DNA from: Hevea brasiliensis | Lineage: Eukaryota; Streptophyta; Magnoliopsida; Malpighiales; Euphorbiaceae | Assembly (NCBI RefSeq): GCF_030052815.1 | Contig: NC_079498.1 | Location: 75,626,992 to 75,690,991 of the forward strand | Direction: 5' to 3' | Length of the DNA stretch: 64,000 nucleotides | Position numbers and translations under genes: made by a program | Notes under the pieces: generated by a model | The model's input: only the letters and a program-made list of their open reading frames with translations | What the model was told of the DNA's origin: nothing | The model's database searches: none | Part shown: piece after piece, positions 25,966 through 35,349 of the stretch | Layout of the letters: the number at the start of each line of letters is the position of its first letter | How positions within the stretch are numbered: position 1 is the first letter of the stretch

Positions 25966-26282
25966 ATGGACCCTACATCTCAGAGGGCAGTTGAGGAGGA
26001 AGTGGAGAGTCATGCTCCACCTGCAGCAGCTGAGACTTGGGGTATGGGAGAACCTGCTCCGCCAGCTCAAGCAGAGCCTGCTCAGCCTCCACAGGCCATG
26101 TTCCAACAAATAGCCGAATTCTTCAGACAAATGGCTGGGGTAATGCCAGCAGCAGCACCACCACCACCACCTCCACAACCAAAATCACACCTGGAAAAAT
26201 TGAGAAAGTTTGGAGCAGTGGACTTCTTTGGCAAGAGAGAAGATGATTCTATTGCAGTCGAAAACTGGTTGAACAGAACAGG
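25966..26282 (+). pseudogene. E gag, 5' part, interrupted by F
   Basis: Starts MDPTSQRAV at 25966 and runs through the Pro-rich segment to ENWLNRTG, then is cut at 26282 by element F. The downstream part resumes at 50041 with the residues that follow this motif in C. Frame and sequence match C and B closely. The interruption removes any expression of E Gag. Confidence 0.93.
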
Positions 26283-26841
26283 TGTTGACACCATATTTTA
26301 GCCGATCCCCAGAATCAATAAACTTCGAAACCGATCCCTAGCACTAAGTCTCTCCTTGCCATCTAACCACGGTTCCGATCTCTCTCTACAGAAAGTTGAG
26401 TCAATGCTAAGTCCTCATATCAGTCAAAGCCCTACCGGTCTCTCAAACCATTCACCGATCTCTCAAGCCCATTGTCAAATATCTTGACCAGTTAACTACA
26501 TTCCCGATCTCTCTTGTCAGACGAAATTGAACTAACACTAGAACCTTGCTGCCAATATTTATGATCGACCTCTCTTTTAAAAGTTTAGGAATAATCAAGC
26601 TAAGGTTCTAATACGGTTTAATGAAGATCCCGATCTTAGATGTTCAAGCCAAAATTTTCAATTAAGTTCCGTTTAGCAATCTCATGCATGTTGTATTTTC
26701 CGATCTCTCACACTTAGGATAATAATAGTTTTCAGTTGTTTCAATATACTCAGACAATCAAGTGTTTAGAAATTTTCCGATCATAACCATTCATCGAACA
26801 AAAAGGCATTCTATTTCATTTCATTGCAAAATTTGTACAAG

Positions 26842-28693
26842 TTATTCGGCTGGGGGATCACCCCCAGCCTGATCTACATTTCGCTCATCCTCTCCTTCCT
26901 CTTCACTATCCTCACCCTCGCCCCCGGGAGCCAGGTCGGCCATCCAAGAGAAGTCCTCTTCTGGGTAACGCTTCTGGAGTTCGGCCAAGAGGTCCTTGTG
27001 AGCATTCACATAGGCACCAGCTATCCCTGTCACCATTTCTTCATCTTTCGCCTTAAGCTCCTCGATAAGTTGAGCGACCTGAGAAGCTTCGTTGGCCCGG
27101 AGCGCCTGGACCTCCCCGAGAGCACGATCCCTTTCAGCCAGAACATGATTCTGTTCGGCCAGCCTGTCTTCAAAGAACTTCGCCCGCCCCTCAACTTGAG
27201 ATATGTAATCCTGAGCGGATGCGAGTTGGGATCGGAAGGAAGTCACTTCCTGATTCTTCTTCTCGACTTCCTTGCCCAGGCGATGAGCCTTTTCTCGAAC
27301 TATGGTCTGGTTCACCAGACACTCCACGTTCAGGCTCATGGATCGAGTCAAGATATCGTCAAGGCTGTCCGGGGATAGCCTGTCCCGATCCTCCCGAAGG
27401 CAGATGGAAGACCCCAAGACTTTGGCAAAACCGGGGTTCTCCCGAACAGTCCGGTTATTCTTCAGGGACTCGATCAACGTTTGAGCACCACGAGAAGAGG
27501 CTCTCACAGAAGATTGAGAAGGACCCCTTTCTGTGCTTGGAGCAGCTAGAGGAGGTGGAGCCGGCTCTTCCTGTTGAGGAGGAGATCGGACAGCTTCAGT
27601 GATCGGCGGCCCCGAAGTTCGAGACGGGCCCCTTTGCGTCTCCCCTGGTTCATGGCCGGGAGTTCGAAGCATTTCCGAATGCTTCATCTCCTTTACTTTC
27701 CGGGAGATCTCTCTTTTTTTCTTCCGCTTCCTAGAACCCTCATCACCCGCCATACCTGCACAAAGAAGAGGTCAGTGAGATCGCTAAGGTCCTGAGATCT
27801 GAGATGTAGAAAATACCAGTGCCGAGGTCAGAGAGCGGAAGTTCGCGATCTTGGCCGGTGAGCAGCTGTATGGTCCAATGGTGCAGCTCGGCAGTCACCG
27901 CATCTAAACAGGAATACTTTTGAGTGGCAGCCTGATTCTTCAGATCCATCACTATCAAACTTTCCTCCTGGTTCAGGGTAATGCGCTTCGGAGGCAAGGG
28001 CCCCTGGTGCCACCAGCTACGAGGGAAGTCCTCAAAGCAGGTCGGATTTTTGCTCCTCAGAATAAAGAAGCGGTTCTTCCAATTTTTAAGGGAGGAGGGC
28101 AGATCGGTGAAGAGCCCGCAATGAGGCTTCGCCTGAAAGAACCAGTGCTCGTCGTCCTTTCGGCGAGTTAGCCTGTGCAGTTCGGCGAACACCTTAGCTG
28201 TAGGTCTGATTCTCTTAGCTCGGCATAGGCCTCGGAAGGCTACTAAAATCCGCCACGAGTTAGGGTGAACTTGAGCAATGCACACTCAGTGAAGTTTTAG
28301 GACCTCCTTGAAGAAGTCATCCAGAGGGAATCGAAGACCGGCCTTTAACTGTTCCTCGTATACCATAACCAGGTCATTCTCTTCAAAGAAGTGATCAGCT
28401 CGGTGATTGCCATGACACCGGATAAGTTCGTACGAATCAGGACGAATATTGTACTCCTGGCTGAACGATTACAGATCGGACTCTTGCAAGATCGATGGCA
28501 GCTCGTCCATAGGGAGATTCTCCCTCTCTGAAGAAGGTACGTGCCTTGATGGTCCGATCCACCCCCGAGCTGGAACGGAGACCCTAGGAGGTTCTGTTTG
28601 CGCGCTTGGCCTGACCACCTTTTCTTCATCAGACGACCACGAGAACTGAATGGAAGGAGAACTCGCTGCTCTTTGACCCTCGGCACCGCTCAT
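26842..28693 (-). pseudogene. Antisense LTR gene of F, 5' LTR copy (Transposase_28-like, two exons)
   Basis: Starts MSGAEGQRA at 28693, about 160 bp below a minus-strand TATAAATA. Exon 1 (28693-27817) carries a region (PLDDFFKEVLKLH, PNSWRILVAFRGLC, DDEHWFFQAKP) resembling the Transposase_28 / putative gypsy-type transposon family. A 61-nt GT-AG intron (27816-27756) joins exon 1, phase 1, to exon 2 (27755-26842) in frame. Exon 2 has a basic stretch, a proline-rich part, a long coiled coil (GKEVEKKNQEV to EELKAKDEE) and an acidic tail. The predicted length is about 596 codons. Breaks: TAA at 28469-28471 and TGA at 28286-28288. Role unknown; antisense extra ORFs are known in Tat-lineage elements. 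Confidence 0.72.
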
Positions 28694-28850
28694 TTCCAAA
28701 AAAAACAAAGAACTTAAACTAAAAAGAAGATCAAAGCCCTTACCGAAGTCTGATCGGCGTCGGAAGAACTTGAGTAAACGAGAGAACTTTGAGGTTGCGA
28801 GCGAGAGAGTGAAAATGACATACAGGAGCAAATGGCTAACCCTTCACCCC

Positions 28851-28858
28851 TATTTATA
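28851..28858 (-). promoter_or_regulatory. TATA box for the antisense LTR gene (5' LTR)
   Basis: TATAAATA on the minus strand, followed by a GGGG-containing stretch, about 160 bp upstream of the ATG at 28693. The same box is kept in the 3' LTR. Confidence 0.6.
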
Positions 28859-30251
28859 CTCGTCCGAGCATTTGATGCTCACGAGGTTCCAGGCAGCGCA
28901 TCGGTTAGCGGGACTCGCCAGCTGTTCTGACACGTCTCACGAATATTCCCAAGATTCCATAAAGAGATCGGTTAATTATAGAGCGGTAGATCCAGGTGTT
29001 TCGAATTACAAATCGGATAATCATATTAGAGCTCGAAAAATAATTAATAAGATAATAATTGGCAAAATAAAATCTTTATTTCCAAAAGATTGGATTACAT
29101 CATTTGGGCGATCTCAAGAGATCGGAGTACATTTCCAAAAATCAGATTACATCATTTAGGCGATCTCAAGATCGGATTACATCTGATTACATCAAAAGGC
29201 CGACCTCTAAAGATCAGCGGAACATCCTATCTAAAGAAGCCTATGTCAATAGCCAACATTGTGACTGATCCACAGGGTGTCGCCGATCGGAGCTTAACCC
29301 GCTGTCGGAACACCCAATGTGGAGGGAAACCGCTGTCGGAACACCCAATGTGATGAGAAGCCGAATAAACTCAGTTGAGCGACTCGAGATCGGCAGAGTC
29401 GAGGTCCGCAATCCAGATCAGTCAATTGATCCAGTTCCCTCATCATCATTAGACAAGGTTATGCGATCACCAGGGTCGTAAATTTTCAGTCGGAGAATAA
29501 AAAGGTCCATCGGAAAGGGATCAACAGCTACAATCATGGCCGAAACCTGTGGAGCAACTAGGCGGAAAGTAAGAAGGAAGAGAGGAAAATCGAATGAAGA
29601 AAGTCTCTTACATCGGGGGTATATATAGGGAAAATCGGGCATTTATTCTGAAGCGAGAAAAGCTTAACGCCGGGAATTGAGGGGAAATTAATGCTTTGAC
29701 CAGACCGAGGCTGATTAAGGGATCGGAATAATAGAGATCGGAGGATGGGAGATCAGCATGAAAGATCGGAATAGGAGCGTGTCAAGAAGATCGAGAAGGG
29801 GGAGGGATCGGAAGACAAAGAGAATAAGACAAATCCCAAATAACCGTCGTCAGAATCAGAGCCGAGGTAGTTAAAGTGTTACAGACGAGATCTCCACTGC
29901 ATGCCTAAGAATCGCCCGCAATGCTGACAGGTGCCAGGGTATGTCATGGCAGTCCTGTACATCCCAATCCCCACCGTTGATCTCACTGGTAAGGACAAAC
30001 CCGGAACCCTTGGATCAAGAGAGAAGACGACAATACCAGCGTCTTTCGCTCTTAGCCCTCAGATCGTTCCGGACAAGAAGATTTGGGACCGTCAGATTGA
30101 AAGAAGAAAAGGAAAAATATTCTGAAGAATGATCTCAGCCATTCATTTTGATTCTCTTTAATTCCTGAACACCCGATCATGTCCTTCGAAATCTTGACCC
30201 TCCACCTCCCCCAAAATAAATACTGACCCTTCATGGGTAGCACCCGATTCC

Positions 30252-30259
30252 TATAAATA
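30252..30259 (+). promoter_or_regulatory. F LTR promoter TATA box (5' LTR)
   Basis: TATAAATA in the context TTCCTATAAATACCTGC on the plus strand, kept at 48138-48145 in the 3' LTR. Transcription from about 30 bp downstream would make the genomic RNA start near 30285. Confidence 0.65.
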
Positions 30260-31271
30260 CCTGCATGAAAAACTGTTCAGGGGACGGGCAAAAAAAGAAA
30301 GGTAGTCATTATAGCGGAAGAACTCTGAAACTTGATTCAGTTTGTTACTCTGCTACTTTGAAGTTTTGATTAGAAAGACTTTTGAAACTAGTTTTCTGAA
30401 GTGTTTTCTTGAAAAGATTACGAATCTTTGAAACTCTACATTTTCAGTTTGTTCATTATCTGGTCACACTCTCACTTTCAGCCCTTTATTATCTCTGTCT
30501 TCATTCCCATTATCCAAGCTCAATTTCATTCCACTCGGTTTTATCTTAATCTGATTGCATTTTAGCTAAGCACCCTTCAGTTCACAACGAACATCAGCCC
30601 TCAAGATAATCAGTCTGCTGTCTTACTACCATTTGTCACCCCGTAGTTATTTCAATAGATTTGGCTTCTTACAGGTAAGAGCTCGTATTGCCGTTTTGTT
30701 AAGCGTTTACGTTTACTTTTTACATTTTCTTTGTTCTTTTTATGCATGTGATTTTCTCCAAGTTCATTTATTGCCAAAGAACTTTAAAGAATGTTACTCT
30801 CGAGTTTACTTCTTTAGTGATCAGTCCGTCATTTTATTAACCTTCGTCATTTCTGAATGCAAATTTTCTAGTTCCTAGTAGCGTGTAAGTGGTTGGGGAA
30901 AACGTAGGTAGCTGCAACTTAAGGGTCTCTTTTAAGAGAGAGAACCTGAATAACACATCAGGAAAATAGCCACAATATTGGGCTGACGTAAACGGCAATT
31001 CGACAAGATGCCATAAAGTGGAATAAAACCAAAGTAAACGAAACAGAATGGATCGGACATTAATAGGTACTGGTAAAGTGACCTTAGGGGAGGTCGGCAA
31101 AATTTAGTCCAGCTTCTCTTATTTAGTCACAAAATATCAATTAGTTAAAAGAAGCCTTATCCCCAGCTCCTTAGAACGCCATAATCCTTAGCTTTAGGAC
31201 CTTATGACATGTAGCTGAAATTAAAATTCGAGAGATTTGAAAGATCCCATTCAGGTTCCTGTTAATTTAAA

Positions 31272-31750
31272 AGAGATCGGAAGAGAGTTCTTATCCGATT
31301 CTCAATTCAAAACTTTAATTAAATAGAGATCGGAGGAGAGTTCTTATCCGGTCTCAAATCAAAATTTTAATAAATATTTAATAGAGATCGGAGGAGAGTT
31401 CTTATCCGATCTCAAATCAAAATTTTAATAAATATTTAATAGAGATCGGAGGAGAGGTCTTATCCGGTCTCAAATCAAAATTTTAATAAATATTTAATAG
31501 AGATCGGAGGAGAGTTCTTATCCGGTCTCAAATCAAAATTTTAATAAATATTAAATAGAGATCGGAGGAGAGTTCTTATCCGGTCTCAACTCAAAATTTT
31601 AATAAAACATTAAATAGAGACCGGAGGAGAGTTCTTATCTGGTCTCAACTCAAAATTTTTAATGATTTAAAAGAGATCGGAGGAGAGTTCTTATCTGATC
31701 TCAAAAAAAATATATTAAAGAGTTTGGAGAAGAGTCCTTATCCAATTCTT
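31272..31750 (+). repeat. U5 tandem array of hairpin units (about 58 bp, 8-9 copies)
   Basis: Units start AGAGATCGGAGGAGAG at 31272, 31325, 31383, 31441, 31499, 31557, 31616 and 31672, with a degenerate ninth at about 31718. In each, the left arm GAGATCGG faces a right arm CCGATCTC or a variant that still pairs; copy 7 has GAGACCGG with CTGGTCTC. It lies downstream of the predicted start site, so it would be in the 5' leader RNA. Confidence 0.9.
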
Positions 31751-32151
31751 AAATTAAATTTGAATAAAATAGTTCTTTTAAATAAAATTAACACGCAAAC
31801 AGTAACTCACTAAGGTTGTCTCATTTACTTATGTATCTGGGTGAATCGAATTTAGTGAAAAATTAAAATCTCCTTTTGACAAAAGGATTAACATGTCCAT
31901 TTAAGCCCTCCTAACTAATACAAAGTTAAATCTACTTACCCTTATTAAGGGACGAGGTGGGGTGCCTAACACCTTCCCCACCCGTCTACGGACCCCGAAC
32001 CTAGAATCTCTGTCTTGAAGTGGTTTCGTTTCAATTTATTCTCACAAATGGTTTTCTTTAGTTTCCCTCAAAAACTAAGGTGGCGACTCCTCACTCTTTC
32101 CCACTTCGGTGAGTGATCGTCCAGGCGACCGCAAAATCCCTTGCGACAGCT

Positions 32152-32170
32152 TGGCGACTCTACTGGGGAC
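32152..32170 (+). other. F primer-binding site (tRNA-Arg-like)
   Basis: TGGCGACTCTACTGGGGAC starts three bases after the LTR. It is not the initiator-Met PBS of the neighbours. Ogre elements are reported to prime from tRNA-Arg and this resembles that type; I did not check it against a tRNA set. Confidence 0.7.
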
Positions 32171-33025
32171 GTACAAAGACTGACTTAACCCCGGTCTAGT
32201 GGTCCAAAAGTAGATTTAATTTTGTCCGATCAAATTATAGTTAGATGGGCTCATTCAGCGATGTTTTATACGTTAATTATTGTTATTGCGGCTAACTATT
32301 TTGCTTGTTTTGCCTGTTTTATCTCCTTACAGTGCTTTTCGTTTCAAAAAAAAAAAAAAGGAAAAATGGAAAAATAAAATCCCCCTGAATTGGGAAGAGG
32401 TAAAGGTGTCCCTTCACACACTGAACACTCACACGATGTCCTCACACACTTTGGCCCTATACCCGGGCTTTCTTACCCTTTTAGGAAAGTAGGAGGGAGT
32501 CATGTAGCGGTACCCGTGGGTTCTACCTCGTTAGTATCCGTGAAGGCTTCTGTTCAAATTGAAACTTGTTCTATCCACTGTGATACTCGTGGAATTTTCC
32601 CGATAATATCATGGTTATAGAATGGGGCTCTCTTGTTCTGAGGGCAATTTGGGAACCTGTGGTTTTTAGTAAATTAGATCCTGAGCTAAACTATCACGAT
32701 AGCTGAAAGCCGTAGTAAGCTACCTTGTAAGGTAGAACTATCCAAATAGGTAGCGCTCGTCCGATATCAGGAGTCTCCCTATTATAGGAAAAAAGGGGCA
32801 TACTTACTCTTATCCTTTTTCTGCTTTAATTTCCTTTTGTTCATTTTTGTGAGGGTAATCTTCAATTCTACTAAGACACCTACACATTTTCCTACTTTGA
32901 TAAATGTGTACGTGTCATCCTGTCAATAGTATGATTCAAAATTACCCTAATTTATCTTGCTAACAAATTTTCCCGCAGGCATTACCAAACCAAGAGTCTG
33001 TAAAAGGGTAGGCATCATATTTATC
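32171..33025 (+). other. F untranslated leader
   Basis: Between the PBS and ORF1; no domain is recognised. It has a 13-base A run at about 32347-32359. A pyrimidine-rich stretch ending in CCCGCAG just before 32980 could be a 3' splice site. No supported ORF. Confidence 0.6.
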
Positions 33026-34919
33026 ATGGCATCCTCGAGTCAGTCGGCAGAAGAAGTTCAGAATGCTAAACTTTGGTCCAAATTGATTCATACTCCAGTA
33101 CTCCCACAAAATGATGTTTCCAAGGCACATGCTAGCTTACTACCTTCATTAGATCTGAATAAAATTGAAGTCAGAATGAAACGACCTCGAGTGCATCTAA
33201 TGGATGGAGGTCGCTTCCCGATCAGGTCAAGGTACGATTTGAAGAGAAGTATGGGAGGATTGCAACCTTAATGCGAGTCAAGGTCCAAATCCCGGCATTA
33301 AAGGCCATGTTGTCAGTTTGGAACCCTAGGCATGGGGTATTCTCTTTCAATGACATTGATACAGTTCCCACTTTGGAAGAATATCAGGCATTATTAGGGA
33401 TCCCTTATTCAACACAGAATCGGATCTACCTACACCTTGAGCATAGGCAGACCTAGAAACGATTAACACATTTGTTGGGCATCCCTTCGGAAGAGGCAAA
33501 GTCAAAAGAAACTGTCAAAGGAAACACACATGGTTGGTATTGGACATATCTCCAGAAGTGGTTAGATCAGTACCTCCAAGAGAAAAAGTGGAATCAAGCT
33601 TCAGTGGCACTCGCCTTGGGGATCTATGGTCTGATTTTGTTCCCGGGACCATTGGGAATCATGACTTGCAGTGCGGTGGAAGTATTCTGGACGGTAGAAA
33701 GGCAGGAGATCAATCCGATACCGGCAATTCTTGCGGAAACCTTGTTAACCCTAACCTACTGCAGACAACAGGGGAAAGGGTCCATTAAGTGTTGTTCTCA
33801 GTTGCTGTACCTCTGGATTATCAGTCACATGTGCCCTGTGGAGACAAAGGGATTAACTTGGTACCTTGACCAGCCTCCATCGAAAAGATAACCCGGTTAG
33901 TAATCAGTCCGAAGAATGAACAGCAGTGGTGGGAACGGATTTTGAGTTTTAATAGCCATGATTACTGTTGGAGGAAGCTGTGGACGCCAAGCCAACCTGT
34001 TTTGATCGGTACGGGAGGTAATCAGTCGGTATCCCTAATCGGAGTAACCGGGTATACAAGTTACACTCCGGCATTGGTAATGAGGCAGTTTGGTTCAACG
34101 CAGTCCATGATCAACATTGAAGAATACCACCAAGGTCACTTCTAGCATGAGCTCAAGGAAGAGGAAGGATTGAAACTGGCTCGCAAGTCTTGGGAAAACA
34201 TTACTATGATGGAGAGATCGCCTAAAGGCCCAAGTGCCTCGGGCGATTATCTTAAATGGAGAGCTGACAGGGACCGAGAACACTCAACTATAGAATTCGA
34301 GGACAGCAACCCTAGCCAAAACATCCTATTAGAAGAAGCTGATAATCGTCTGCTTTACTCACTACAAGAAGCAAACACCGAGAACTCACAACTGCAAGAA
34401 CAAATAAAACAGTTGGAGGACCAACAGCAGAAACTTAAAAGAAAAGTGAGAAGGCTCAAGGAAGAGGCAAGGGCCGTAAGGATGGGGTTCGAAGAGCAAA
34501 AGGAACAGTGGGAAAAGGAAAAAGACTCTCTCCAAGCTGAGGTAAAAGAAGTAAAAGTGCAGAATAGTAAGCTTCAGGAAAAGATGAAATACCAAGAGGT
34601 GCTCATTGAAGAATATAAACAGGAAAACAAAAAGAAGAAGCTCGAATTAAAAGAGCAGGCACTACTCATCAACGATATCTTGAAAGAGTGTGCTAAGGAA
34701 AGGAAAGAGAAAGAAAAACAAGCTGCTCTTTATCAAGGACTGAAAGAGAATGTTGACCAGCTGGAAAGAACGATAGCACAGGAAAAACAAGAACTATTAC
34801 CTGAATCAGAATATGCTCTCAAAGCATTCGACCCTGCCAAGCAAGAAGAAAGGTTATATGAGTATCTCAGAAGATGTCATCTTATTATAAAGAACCTTCC
34901 AGAGCCTAGGCCAATGTAG
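33026..34919 (+). pseudogene. F ORF1, extra protein upstream of gag
   Basis: Starts MASSSQSAEEV at 33026 and spans about 630 codons in pieces. The N-terminal two-thirds (FNDIDTVPTLEEYQALLG, LGIPSEE) resembles the DUF7745/plant-mobile-domain-like ORF1 of Ogre and other Tat elements. The C-terminal third (34340-34870) is a highly charged coiled coil rich in E, K and Q. Breaks: frame changes near 33250 and 33890-33940, and stops at 33454-33456, 33889-33891 and 34143-34145. The function of ORF1 is unknown in the lineage; its presence helps to classify F. Confidence 0.75.
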
Positions 34920-35349
34920 AGGATACGATGTACAAATTATTCAGTTAATGAAATGATTTCTGGACCATTGTTTAGTAAATTTGTGAATGAATAATATGAC
35001 TCCCGTAGGAACTCCCTCGCTAGGGTTATGTGAAAAATTGAATGCGCTATATGGACAGGTATCATAAATGCGCATTCAATCCAGTCATTCACAGTCAGAC
35101 TATCGAACGATGCCATGATAAAATTGATGCGATTATCCTTTTACAGATTTCAACCTGGCTCTCAAATGCCACTGTATCCTTCGTCCAGACCAGGACTTTT
35201 AGTTTCTTTGCAAAATTCAAAGTTCATTTAAAATTTTCTTTTTTTACTCCTTACAGGAAATCAATATTGCTTCAAACAAGGCAAGTCTGACCAAGCACAC
35301 GGTTCAGCCCAAGCGAGTGTACTTAACAAGATCTCGGACAAAGAAGATA
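34920..35349 (+). other. Spacer between F ORF1 and gag
   Basis: No domain is seen. TTTTTACTCCTTACAG ending at 35256 is a good 3' splice-site match; from there the gag frame is open through to the ATG at 35350, so gag may be reached by splicing or may start upstream of that ATG. Confidence 0.5.

Larger units (their letters stand above)
26283..32148 (+). repeat. F 5' LTR (5866 bp)
   Basis: From TGTTGACACC to CCTTGCGACA. A TATA box at 30252-30259 suggests U3 of about 4 kb, followed by about 1.9 kb of R-U5. U3 carries the antisense gene (28693 to 26842) and many CCGATC hexamers. U5 carries the hairpin tandem array (31272-31750). A short repeat, CGCTGTCGGAACACCCAATG, occurs twice near 29300-29350. 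Confidence 0.94.

Noticed and set aside
26824..27602. Plus-strand ORFs of 184 and 127 codons in the F LTR
   Set aside because: They are on the opposite strand to exon 2 of the antisense gene, which has a coiled coil and an acidic tail; the plus-strand translations show no domain and arise from its codon pattern.
26842..28693. A captured single-copy host gene
   Set aside because: It is present at the same place in both LTRs of F, so it is part of the element; whether it came from a host gene long ago cannot be told here.
34386..34595. Minus-strand ORF with a leucine/phenylalanine-rich translation
   Set aside because: It is the antisense of the charged coiled coil of F ORF1, which naturally gives a hydrophobic translation.
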